From the NCBI GenBank assembly GCA_013360285.1, contig JABWCM010000056.1:1-45315 (forward strand): DNA of 45,315 nt, given 5' to 3'. Each line of letters starts with the position of its first letter. Position 1 is the stretch's first letter. This document shows, piece by piece, positions 38,111-45,315 of this stretch. The position numbers and the translations under genes are program-made. The notes below the pieces were generated by a model, which saw only the letters and a program-made list of their open reading frames with translations, was not told where the DNA came from and did no database searches. The stretch comes from Myxococcales bacterium. Lineage in GTDB: Bacteria > Myxococcota_A > UBA9042 > JABWCM01.

Positions 38111-38916
38111 TGTCGGTCGGTTTGCCGGTTTCAATGGGACCGCTGGTCGCCAACTTGGTGGCCGACCACGAAATCATTGCCGTGTTGCCGCGTGCGTGGT
38201 TGGCTCCGGGCCGGTCGTCGACCTGGACCGTTGAATTACGAAGCGGTGCCATGGAGTCGCAGGCTGTGGGTCCGGTGCCTGCGGTGTGGGTTGACGGATG
38301 TTATCAAATCCAAACCCCGTTTGTGATAGGCCACGTGTGGCCTTCAGACCACGCGGCAACCCTGACGTTGGTGTCCAACAGTTGTTATGATGTGGGTCTG
38401 AGGCGTAAAACGTTATCGGCGCTGCGACTTTGTTGTTTGCTGTGGCTTGCCGACAACAACGGTGTGGGTTTACACGGCAGTTCGGGGATAGTCGAAGGCA
38501 AAGCAGTCGGTTTTTTGGGAAAATCCGGTATGGGCAAAACAACAGCCGTAACCCGGTTTATGCCGCCGACTATTTTAGGAGACGATTTTTTGGCAATTCG
38601 TTGGGTGGACGGTCAATATTGTGTGTTTGGAACCCCCTTTAGTGGCCGCGAAGGTTTGCCGGCAGAGGATCGGGTGGCTCCACTGAGAACCTTGGCGGTC
38701 ATTCGCCCAGGCAAAGCCACGGAAATGGCGCCGCTTGGTCAATCCGACCGGATTCCGACATTGGTTCGCCACACATTTCTTGTGACGGACAACCCCACAG
38801 TACGCCGGCAAACCCTTCAGTTTTTAGCTAACTTAGCCGGGCACATACCCATCTACCAACTACAAATTGCGTTGTCGGAATCTCCCTGGACTCTGCCGGA
38901 GCTGACCCATGGATGA
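38110..38916 (+). CDS. HprK-related P-loop kinase homologue, RiPP-associated
   Basis: The 268-residue protein has the C-terminal kinase fold of HPr kinase: LHGSSGIVEGKAVGFLGKSGMGKTT with Walker A Gly137-Lys-Ser-Gly-Met-Gly-Lys143-Thr144, then ILGDDFLAI (Asp158/Asp159) and the FGTPFSG loop that corresponds to the GTPW-type motif of the family. It lacks the HPr-binding signature region of true HprK, so HPr is not the likely substrate. Such HprK-related kinases occur with peptide-modifying genes, and in some lasso-peptide clusters phosphorylate the peptide; here Ser/Thr residues of the precursor (Ser34-Thr35, Ser40, Thr42, Ser45) are candidates. The start overlaps the precursor stop and the end overlaps the radical SAM start by 8 nt. 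Confidence 0.82.
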   Translation: MSVGLPVSMGPLVANLVADHEIIAVLPRAWLAPGRSSTWTVELRSGAMESQAVGPVPAVWVDGCYQIQTPFVIGHVWPSDHAATLTLVSNSCYDVGLRRKTLSALRLCCLLWLADNNGVGLHGSSGIVEGKAVGFLGKSGMGKTTAVTRFMPPTILGDDFLAIRWVDGQYCVFGTPFSGREGLPAEDRVAPLRTLAVIRPGKATEMAPLGQSDRIPTLVRHTFLVTDNPTVRRQTLQFLANLAGHIPIYQLQIALSESPWTLPELTHG

Positions 38917-40177
38917 ACGTTTGGAAGATCGGCTACGCCGCGTTTGGTTGGCGGAACAAAGGCTGCTGAGTTTGCACCTGGATCTCCTGTACCGGTGTAA
39001 TCTTGACTGTTGCCATTGTTATCTCGACGACAAACGAACCGACGAAATGGATACCTCCGAAGTTGTTTCTGTGCTGACGGCGGCCCGAACGTTGGGCGCC
39101 TTGAAGCTGACTCTTAGCGGTGGCGAACTGTTTCTCCGGCCGGATATATTGGACATTCTGCACCACGCTCGGCGGTTAAATTACTATGTTAAGTTAAAAA
39201 CCCACGGAGGAACGGTGACCGAGCCGTTGGCGGATTCGCTGAAATCCATCGGTATCGGCCGTGTCGATGTCAGTGTTTATGCGTTGGATAACGACATTCA
39301 TGACGCAATCACCCGCCGAAAAGGGTCGTTGGTGCGTACTCTGCGTGGTATTGAGCGGCTGAAGTCCCGAGGAATCGATGTGCGCGTCAATTGTGTGGTC
39401 ATGGAACCCAATCGGGAGGTTTACAAAGAGCTGTACTATGAGATGACCCGTCGCCAAATCCCGTGCTCTTTGGATGGCTCTGTACGTGGAACCAACAGTC
39501 TGTCGCTCGATAGTTACGCGTTGGGGCTGTCTGCCGAACACAAAAAAGATTTTGAGGCATTTCGGCGCACGGCGGCCGGCGGCAGGCCGAAACCCTTATC
39601 GATGGATCCCGACGACCACATTTGCTGGGCCGGAAAAACATCTCTGCATATTCAGCCGGACGGCACGGTGACCCCTTGTGTTGCTTGGCCGATGTCGCTT
39701 GGAAATGTTCGAAACACCCCACTGGAACAAATCTGGACCGATTCTCCCATGTTGGCGGCGATCCGAGGCGCCCGCCGAAAAAACCGTACGGGTTGTACAA
39801 GCTGCACCTTCGAGTCCAAATGCGTTTATTGTCCGGGGAAAGCCTACGTAGAAAATCAAGGTGATTGGTTGTCCCCATTCCAATTGCAGTGTACCGACAC
39901 GGCTACCCGGGTTTATGGGACTCTTCGTGCGGCGGCGTCTTGGGTTCGTCCGAATCACACAACCGGGTTATTTAAGACCCGATCGGGGCAACCGGCGCAA
40001 ATGCCGCAACGGCCGCAATCAAGCGGGATCTTGTCGCCGCAACGATTGCAGCGACATGGGCGGTCTCAGCAAGGAAGCCCCAGAAAACGTCTTTTTTCGA
40101 TTTTGTCGCCGGACCAAGCAGCGTATGCAAAAGCCGAACAGATCGCTCAGACGGTCAGAGAGAGTCAGCGGAAATAA
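38909..40177 (+). CDS. Radical SAM/SPASM peptide-modifying enzyme
   Basis: The N-terminal radical SAM domain has the [4Fe-4S] motif C30-x3-C34-x2-C37 (YRCNLDCCHCYLD), the GGE motif in LTLSGGELFLRPDI, and the expected TIM-barrel order. The C-terminal SPASM domain shows the complete seven-cysteine set: Cys239, 257, 296, 299, 305, 308 and 328, with LGNVRNTPLEQIWTDSP between, for two auxiliary Fe-S clusters. Enzymes of this type cross-link or otherwise modify ribosomal peptides. There is no PqqD-like (RRE) domain at the N-terminus. After Cys328 a basic, Gln/Pro/Ser-rich tail of nearly 95 residues extends past the usual family end. GGAG lies 7 nt before the ATG, which overlaps the kinase gene by 8 nt. 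Confidence 0.92.
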   Translation: MDERLEDRLRRVWLAEQRLLSLHLDLLYRCNLDCCHCYLDDKRTDEMDTSEVVSVLTAARTLGALKLTLSGGELFLRPDILDILHHARRLNYYVKLKTHGGTVTEPLADSLKSIGIGRVDVSVYALDNDIHDAITRRKGSLVRTLRGIERLKSRGIDVRVNCVVMEPNREVYKELYYEMTRRQIPCSLDGSVRGTNSLSLDSYALGLSAEHKKDFEAFRRTAAGGRPKPLSMDPDDHICWAGKTSLHIQPDGTVTPCVAWPMSLGNVRNTPLEQIWTDSPMLAAIRGARRKNRTGCTSCTFESKCVYCPGKAYVENQGDWLSPFQLQCTDTATRVYGTLRAAASWVRPNHTTGLFKTRSGQPAQMPQRPQSSGILSPQRLQRHGRSQQGSPRKRLFSILSPDQAAYAKAEQIAQTVRESQRK

Positions 40178-40266
40178 GGAGTTGGACACGGCCGGGCTAA
40201 CTTAACGTTGCGGGCCACAGTCGCACTGTAACAATCCACCCTACCGCGATCGGATACAGGTGTCGT

Positions 40267-40725
40267 ATGACCACCCAACATCAGGCCGTCTGGAAAATTC
40301 TCTGCCATAAGCTGGCAATGGGCGTTCCGGTAACTTACCGTGCTCGTGGGCAAAGTATGCGGCCGGCCATTCCGGACGGAGCTACGATAGGGTTGGTTCC
40401 GTGGTCAAACAAAGGCGTTGATCCGTGTATTGGTGATGTGGTGTTGGCCTGGGATGGCCATCGAGCGGTGTTGCATCGTGTGATCGGATATTGCGGTAGT
40501 CATGTGTGGATTAAAGGCGACCGGCACGACCGCATCGAGAGGTTTCACACAAGTCAATTGCTGGGAAAAGTCGACACCGTTGACGGTGTTCGGGTTGATG
40601 GACGTTTCGGTTCGGCTGCGGCAGTTATTCAAGTTGGATTGTCGGTGGTTCATCCACTCCTGAAATCCATTCGTAAACGATGGTTGTCCATTGGGGCAGC
40701 CATTCCCCAACGTCGCAGATTTTGA
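40267..40725 (+). CDS. S24/S26-family (signal peptidase-like) protease
   Basis: The 152-residue protein has GQSMRPAIPDGATIGLVP with the nucleophile Ser30, then IGDVVLAWDGHRAVLHRVIG with His70 where bacterial signal peptidase I has its general-base Lys, and VWIKGDRHDR for the conserved GD box. A Ser-His arrangement is typical of the archaeal/ER/SipW-like branch of S26. There is no transmembrane segment before the catalytic Ser, although the C-terminal 25 residues are hydrophobic-basic and could touch a membrane. Small S24/S26 proteases of this sort occur beside HprK-related/radical SAM gene sets and could remove the leader of the modified peptide. AGG lies 8 nt before the ATG; the gap to the radical SAM gene is 89 nt. 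Confidence 0.8.
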   Translation: MTTQHQAVWKILCHKLAMGVPVTYRARGQSMRPAIPDGATIGLVPWSNKGVDPCIGDVVLAWDGHRAVLHRVIGYCGSHVWIKGDRHDRIERFHTSQLLGKVDTVDGVRVDGRFGSAAAVIQVGLSVVHPLLKSIRKRWLSIGAAIPQRRRF

Positions 40726-40801
40726 CCTTTTGATCAGAACATAGAATAATCGGGCTCCGACGAGGAAGGCCCCGTTGGAACGAAGCCATGCGAGAGGGTT
40801 T

Positions 40802-42070
40802 GTGCGTCGTATTACATTGGTCAAAACTGTACTGTTCGGCGTTGTCCTGAGCGGTTGTGCGACGAACGATGCGGCACTTGTGCGCCAAATTGAAGAATTG
40901 CGGCAGCAGATGGCCGAAATGCGCGCAAAGCAGAGCACAACTCCCGAGCAGCGCCAACAGACCGCTTCGGCACTGGACGATGAGGATCCGTTTGGGCTTG
41001 GCAAACGCCCGGACGAGTTTTCGGTTTCGTCGCCGAAAACGCACTTCGGCGCCGTCGCAACGGACTCGGAATCGAGTGGTGTGCCGACATTGTATCCAGC
41101 GCCGACTCGGCCGACACACAGCGAAAACGGCACGGCGGGGGCTGTAAGCAGCTTGAACCAACCCACACCGCCAACCGGCAAAACAATCGAATCGGTCCAT
41201 TCCGGTACGACTCCGGCGGGTTTACCCATCATTCGATTGTCGCCGTCCGCGGCCGAACAACCGGAGTCGATTGAAGCTTCGGCAACGGCCCGGCAGGGTG
41301 GTCCGGCCCGAATCGCCAATGCGTTGTCTCCGGGAGCCGCAAAAAAAACCAAATCCGCAAAAACAGACATCGCGTTGCCCCAACAAGAGCCGCTTACCTT
41401 TCAAACAATTGATTCAGAAGGGAATGTCCATGGCCGCAGGCATGGGGGCAGCGACGACGATGAGTTCGACGACGCCCAATGGGATATGGAAACCGACGAA
41501 TCGGAACGAGAAGTGCGCGTAACCGGCGTTGAACCAATCCGCGCGATTTCGCCGCCCATGGGTGCTCGGCCTTCAGCAAAAACACCATTCGTGCCGCCAA
41601 CCGCGGCTGTATCTCCGACCGTTTCTCAACAAAAACAGGAGATTACGCAGCCGAAGCCCAATCCAGTAGTCACTTCTGAGACACCGGCCGCGATCCCAAC
41701 TACCCCGGCTTTGCTTTATAGCGATGGCATTTCGTTGCTGAAAGAACGGCGTCATGGCGATGCTATCGCACGATTTGAGCAGTTGGTAGTCGATTATCCA
41801 GAGCATGGCTTGGCCGACAACGCATTGTATTGGAAAGCGGAAGCTTATTATGACCAACAACAGTTTGACGCCGCGTTACCCGTGTTTCAAGAAGTGATCA
41901 CCCGGTTTCCTTTGGGCAACAAGGTTCCCGATGCGATGGTCAAGGTTGGGTTGTGTTTGCAGAACCTGGGTCAGCCTGATCAAGCTCGCCGCGTGCTTCG
42001 CGAGGTGTTGGAGTTGTACCCCAAAAGTGATGCAGCGCAGGTGGCACAAGAACGGTTGCCGGCTATTTGA
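40802..42070 (+). CDS. ybgF: YbgF/CpoB-like TPR lipoprotein
   Basis: I chose GTG 40802: GAGAGGG lies just upstream and the product begins RRITLVKTVLFGVVLSGC, a clean lipoprotein signal (lipobox L-S-G-C, Cys19). A TTG at 40775 is also in frame but extends past the ribosome site. A short coiled coil follows (ALVRQIEELRQQMAEMRAK), as in YbgF/CpoB, then about 230 residues of low-complexity Pro/Thr/Ala-rich linker, longer than usual, and three C-terminal TPR units (LLYSDGISLLKERRHGDAIARF onward), the TolA-binding-type domain. CpoB coordinates outer-membrane constriction with peptidoglycan synthesis through Tol-Pal; no tol genes are in this window. The gene ends 20 nt before the LysM gene, so they are probably co-transcribed. 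Confidence 0.82.
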   Translation: MRRITLVKTVLFGVVLSGCATNDAALVRQIEELRQQMAEMRAKQSTTPEQRQQTASALDDEDPFGLGKRPDEFSVSSPKTHFGAVATDSESSGVPTLYPAPTRPTHSENGTAGAVSSLNQPTPPTGKTIESVHSGTTPAGLPIIRLSPSAAEQPESIEASATARQGGPARIANALSPGAAKKTKSAKTDIALPQQEPLTFQTIDSEGNVHGRRHGGSDDDEFDDAQWDMETDESEREVRVTGVEPIRAISPPMGARPSAKTPFVPPTAAVSPTVSQQKQEITQPKPNPVVTSETPAAIPTTPALLYSDGISLLKERRHGDAIARFEQLVVDYPEHGLADNALYWKAEAYYDQQQFDAALPVFQEVITRFPLGNKVPDAMVKVGLCLQNLGQPDQARRVLREVLELYPKSDAAQVAQERLPAI

Positions 42071-42090
42071 CACAGTTCGAGGTAAAAAAC

Positions 42091-43158
42091 GTGAACACAC
42101 GTTCCAAAGTGAGAGCATTACAGGTAGTTACGTTGTCGGTTGCCATATTTGGCAGTGCCACGGCGTGGGCACAATTCGAAAACGACATGGAGCGCTATGA
42201 GCCGGATGTGGTGGTGGGAGGGGTCACCGCCGTCGGTTCAGAACGGTTGTACGTGGTGCAGCCTGGGGACACACTGTGGGATCTGAGCGGTGCTTTCTTC
42301 TTTGATCCAATGATGTGGCCGACGTTGTGGTCGTTAAACCCGCAGGTTACCAATCCACACTGGATTTATCCCGGAGACGTGTTGTTCATCCGACCCCAAA
42401 CGTCGCTTTCCGGCGGCAGTACGCTGATGTGGAGCGATTCACGTTACAGCCAGGCACCACGAAATCTGTCCATCCACACCCGAACCAAAGGGTTTATTGC
42501 GATGGAGGACTATCAGGAATCGGGAATCGTCCAATACGCACGCGAACCCAAAGAAATGTTGGCTACATACGACGAAGTTTATATCGATTTTACCGCCGCA
42601 AAGTCGGTTCGCGCTGGTGATCTTTATACTATTTACCGCGTGGAACGGGATGTACCCCGCCCGGACGGGGACGGTAACGTTGGTAAGTTAGTCAAGTTTT
42701 TGGGTATTGTACGGGTTCTGGATACCTCCAAACCTCTGGTTCGGGGGGTTGTTCTTCACGCATACGAAGAAATTTACCGAGACGATCTGGTTACCGGTAT
42801 TTTTGAACACCAAAAAATTACCAACCCGGTGTCCAACTCAGTCGACCTGGAAGGGGTGATTCTTGCGGCCTATGAAGACACCAACGAACTTGCGGAACAC
42901 GCCTATGTGTTTATCGACAAAGGTCGCGAACACGGAGTATTACCCGGCAACCGATTCGTTTTACGTGAACGGGGCGATCCGTATTTTCAGCAACATCGCA
43001 CCAAGTCCCTTGATCGTGATCTGGAAGATTTTCCGTGGGAACAAATCGGGGAAATGATGGTGGTGGAGTCTTTCGATAACCACTGCGTGGCGATTATGAC
43101 CGCGTCCATTCACGAAGTCGCGGTCGGTCACTCCGTGTTGATGTTTCGAGGTTATTGA
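42091..43158 (+). CDS. LysM-domain secreted protein
   Basis: GTG 42091 is preceded by GAGGT 8 nt upstream and gives the signal peptide MNTRSKVRALQVVTLSVAIFG, ending at ATAWAQ. A TTG at 42067 is in frame but places extra polar residues before the signal. Residues about 57-105 form a LysM domain (LYVVQPGDTLWDLS, WPTLWSLNPQVTNPHWIYPGDVLFI), which binds peptidoglycan glycan chains. The remaining 250 residues are beta-rich without a known catalytic motif. Together with the upstream YbgF-like gene this is a common envelope pair in myxobacteria. The stop overlaps the end of the convergent methyltransferase gene by 7 nt. Confidence 0.87.
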   Translation: MNTRSKVRALQVVTLSVAIFGSATAWAQFENDMERYEPDVVVGGVTAVGSERLYVVQPGDTLWDLSGAFFFDPMMWPTLWSLNPQVTNPHWIYPGDVLFIRPQTSLSGGSTLMWSDSRYSQAPRNLSIHTRTKGFIAMEDYQESGIVQYAREPKEMLATYDEVYIDFTAAKSVRAGDLYTIYRVERDVPRPDGDGNVGKLVKFLGIVRVLDTSKPLVRGVVLHAYEEIYRDDLVTGIFEHQKITNPVSNSVDLEGVILAAYEDTNELAEHAYVFIDKGREHGVLPGNRFVLRERGDPYFQQHRTKSLDRDLEDFPWEQIGEMMVVESFDNHCVAIMTASIHEVAVGHSVLMFRGY

Positions 43159-43856
43159 TTACGGTCGTCTCGTCTTGCAACCACCAAAAACAGTGTTTTG
43201 GTATCCCGATCCGAACCGTGCTCGAACAAAAACGGCATAGGTGGGCGACCGTAATAATGTACTTCTTCCGTAATAAAGCCGCACTTTTGTAACAAAACCT
43301 TGGCCTCGTGTTCATTTAGTGTGTGCTGCTGGTACTTTAAGTAGTCGTTGCGGCGCATCGGCAGGATTCGTTTAAGCCGTTCATAACGACGGTACAACGC
43401 CGAACGATTCGGAAAAGACACCAAAAGGATCGCGTCGGGTCGGGCCAGCTTTGAAAAAGATTGCACGACGGGTTCCAGCGCACTGACGTACTCCAATACG
43501 CTGGAACACAACAGCAATCCAAACCGCCCAATATCTCGATTGTTTAGATAAGGCAGTGTTGCGATTTCATAATGAAGCAAAGGAGACAGTCCCTGTTTTT
43601 GAGCCAGCGCACGCGCGAGTTCGATCATCTTTGGCGATTGATCAATACCAACACATTCATTGCCGCTCTGCGCCACGATGCGCGACAGTGTGCCGTCGCC
43701 ACACCCCAGATCAATGACGGGCATTTCCGGTTTTAAATAACGGTCAATCGCTTGGCGCCAAACCGCCACACGTTCAACAAAATCGGGACGACCTGTGGAA
43801 TACTGTGCCGAAAAAACATCTGCGTGACGGTTGAAATAGTCTTTTGAATCAGTCAT
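43152..43856 (-). CDS. Class I SAM-dependent methyltransferase
   Basis: Starting at ATG 43856 gives 234 residues, MTDSKDYFNRHADVFSAQYS, typical of the UbiE/Methyltransf_11 group; an in-frame ATG at 43913 would overlap the divergent glycosyltransferase gene and adds a Pro-rich leader. Motif I is VIDLGCGDG (residues 47-55), motif II around CVGIDQSPKMIE, and the post-I acidic residue and VLEYV segment are in place, followed by an SFPN strand. The acceptor is unknown. Downstream residues (YLKYQQHTLNEHEAKVLLQKCGF) resemble lipid- or sugar-methylating members. It runs divergently from the glycosyltransferase gene with only a 49-nt gap, so both may share a promoter region and act in the same glycan or lipid pathway. 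Confidence 0.9.
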   Translation of the reverse strand: MTDSKDYFNRHADVFSAQYSTGRPDFVERVAVWRQAIDRYLKPEMPVIDLGCGDGTLSRIVAQSGNECVGIDQSPKMIELARALAQKQGLSPLLHYEIATLPYLNNRDIGRFGLLLCSSVLEYVSALEPVVQSFSKLARPDAILLVSFPNRSALYRRYERLKRILPMRRNDYLKYQQHTLNEHEAKVLLQKCGFITEEVHYYGRPPMPFLFEHGSDRDTKTLFLVVARRDDRNQ

Positions 43857-43905
43857 AGCAACACCCGTCGGGGGAGGCGGATTTTTTGGATAGTGCGACA
43901 AACCC

Positions 43906-44973
43906 ATGCGCATTGACTTGATCGGTCCCGTCCCACCACCGCTTGGTGGGGTTTCGGTTCATCTATTACGTTTGGCAGAGAGGCTTACCGCGTTGGGTCA
44001 GGACGTACGTCGCCACGGTCCACAGCAGCGTAGTCTCCACTTTGCGTATCACGCCTCTCTTGCACGAGCAATTCGTGGCGCTGACGTCGTTCACGTCCAT
44101 ACCCATGGGATGCGCGATTTGGTGTTGTTGTCGTTTACCGGCAGAATCCACCATCACATGTTGTGGACTGCACACGGTGATGTGGTTCGAAGTCAATTTG
44201 ATAACTTACCGACGTTCGGCAAATCGATCGTTCGAAACGCGCTCCAAACCTTGGCCGCGGTGGTAGCGGTCAACGGCCAGGTTGCGCAGGATCTTCTGGA
44301 TGTCGGTGTTGGGTACAGTCGGATTCACGTCATTTCTCCGTTTATTCCTCCGGTAGAAAGTGAACGAAACCAACCCGCCCTTCCCAATGTTGAGATGTTT
44401 TGTCGGAGGCACTACCCGGTGGTGTGTGCCGCGGCGTTCACGTTGGCGGATGATGGTTCCGTGCCGTTGTATGGAATCGATTTGGCGGTTGAAGCCATCG
44501 CCGGGCTTTGCCGACGGTTCGCTAATGCCGGTTTGATCGTGCATATCGCAACGCTGCAACACGACGATTGGCTCCGGTTGGGTCAGTTGAAAGAACGTTG
44601 TCGAAAGTTGGGGATTGAAGACAACGTGTTGTTTTTGCTTGATTCTGTTCCGTTTGGACCCACTTTGAATCGCAGTCAGATTCTTTTGCGCCCGACCGCC
44701 ACGGATGGGGACGCGGTTACCGTTCGCGAAGCGCTTCACGTGGGAATACCAGTGGTTGCAAGCGATGTGGTGTCACGACCCGAGGGCACTACGTTGTTTC
44801 GCCATCGAGATGTTGACGATTTCACCGCAAAGTTGGTGTGTGTGGCGGAAAATCGTCAACAACACGTGCCGCGTCCACAGCCGGACGCGACCGGACCGTT
44901 GCTGGATCTTTATCGGCGGATTGCTCACCAACGTTTCGATGTCCGCCCGAGAGTGACCAACGGACTTAAATAA
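43906..44973 (+). CDS. GT4-family glycosyltransferase
   Basis: The 355-residue protein has the GT-B fold features of family 4: the N-terminal MRIDLIGPVPPPLGGVSVHLLRLAERL loop, VVHVHTHG, and in the C-terminal half DGDAVTVREALHVGIPVVASDV, which covers the E-x7-E type nucleotide-sugar-binding region (Glu around residue 275). GT4 enzymes are retaining and use NDP-sugars; the sugar is not predictable. The donor-site helix and GIPVVASDV turn are intact, and the length fits the family. It is divergent from the methyltransferase gene and its stop overlaps the lipid-kinase gene by 8 nt tail-to-tail. Confidence 0.88.
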   Translation: MRIDLIGPVPPPLGGVSVHLLRLAERLTALGQDVRRHGPQQRSLHFAYHASLARAIRGADVVHVHTHGMRDLVLLSFTGRIHHHMLWTAHGDVVRSQFDNLPTFGKSIVRNALQTLAAVVAVNGQVAQDLLDVGVGYSRIHVISPFIPPVESERNQPALPNVEMFCRRHYPVVCAAAFTLADDGSVPLYGIDLAVEAIAGLCRRFANAGLIVHIATLQHDDWLRLGQLKERCRKLGIEDNVLFLLDSVPFGPTLNRSQILLRPTATDGDAVTVREALHVGIPVVASDVVSRPEGTTLFRHRDVDDFTAKLVCVAENRQQHVPRPQPDATGPLLDLYRRIAHQRFDVRPRVTNGLK

Positions 44974-45315
44974 AGCGCACGAGACTCACTTTAGATGGCG
45001 AGATGCCAACTTCGACACTTTTGCGATACCCCATGGCGTCTCCCGACTCCTGATACGGCATTTCCCGGTCGAACTCGATGTGAATTCGTTCCACCAGAAA
45101 GTCGACCAAGCCTTCGCCGTCATACGTTCCTTTCCAGATCGAGCCTAAGTTAGCGATAATGGTGGGCAATCCCGTTGTCGCTACTCGAAGTTGCATACGC
45201 GAAGAATCCATATTGGCAAAGGGTAGGACCTTTAGCCCATATCCATAATAAGGGCATGTGCCGAAAATCGTACAGTTGGCCGACCCTTCAAACAGGGTGG
45301 TGCCGCTCGGAATTT
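44966..45315 (-). CDS. Diacylglycerol-kinase-like lipid kinase, C-terminal part (5' end outside window)
   Basis: The minus frame is open from the window edge to TAA at 44966. About 115 residues are visible. FEGSANCTIFGTCPYYGYG corresponds to the strand-loop of YegS/DgkB-type kinases where 'NGPYYGGG' is usual; GLKVLPFANMDSSRMQLRV matches the following LAP-A-x-x-x-D-x-x-L-x-V segment; FDREMPYQESGDAMG takes the place of the DGE loop before the last strands. These are C-terminal beta-sandwich features of the diacylglycerol/sphingosine kinase family; the catalytic N-terminal domain is outside the window. An ATG at 45211 is internal, not a start. Confidence 0.7.
   Translation of the reverse strand, partial: IPSGTTLFEGSANCTIFGTCPYYGYGLKVLPFANMDSSRMQLRVATTGLPTIIANLGSIWKGTYDGEGLVDFLVERIHIEFDREMPYQESGDAMGYRKSVEVGISPSKVSLVRFI

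Overview
The window looks like a chromosomal segment of a Gram-negative bacterium of the myxobacteria/Bradymonas type (Myxococcota or a relative). I infer this from family content only: very large Cys-rich lipoproteins, MopE-type metal-binding repeats, FG-GAP-like repeats, long DUF11 arrays, Dictyostelium-type CTDC cysteine modules, a YbgF/LysM pair, and frequent GTG/TTG starts in mid-50s % GC DNA (estimated by eye). No rRNA, tRNA, insertion sequence or CRISPR array was seen.

Layout. 1-951: end of a secreted beta-propeller protein. 1174-5787: MopE-repeat lipoprotein. 5822-8957 (minus): a membrane-anchored HEAT protein with a vitellogenin-like N-terminal domain, preceded by a secreted all-beta protein; probably one operon. 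9181-14096 (plus): ECF-like sigma factor, zinc-finger-like anti-sigma factor with one membrane helix, small lipoprotein, and a CHAT-protease lipoprotein; I read this as an envelope-stress or surface-signalling locus. 14307-14915: DUF433/DUF5615 toxin-antitoxin pair. 15017-15640 (minus): coiled-coil protein. 15797-16011: five 43-bp tandem repeats. 16017-28962 (minus): a giant surface protein gene (about 4300 codons) with about 17 DUF11 repeats, IPT/TIG-like domains, about 16 CTDC modules and a C-terminal beta region, broken by a frame change near 17234-17259. 28963-29784: long non-coding stretch with an orphan terminator-like hairpin. 29785-37916: a small Cys-rich lipoprotein and a 2362-residue Ig/FG-GAP lipoprotein.

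37931-40725 is the most interesting part: a 59-residue precursor-like peptide, an HprK-type P-loop kinase homologue, a radical SAM/SPASM enzyme and an S24/S26 signal-peptidase-like protease, tightly packed with stop/start overlaps. It has the composition of a ribosomally made, post-translationally modified peptide (RiPP) pathway, with no separate PqqD-type recognition protein visible. It follows the giant lipoprotein gene by only 14 nt.

40802-43158: YbgF-like and LysM envelope proteins. 43152-45315: SAM methyltransferase (minus), GT4 glycosyltransferase (plus) and the C-terminal part of a diacylglycerol-kinase-like lipid kinase (minus, cut by the window edge). A scattered 7-mer, TAACTTA (often TAACTTACC or TAACTTAAC), was found 16 times on the two strands, several times more than composition predicts.
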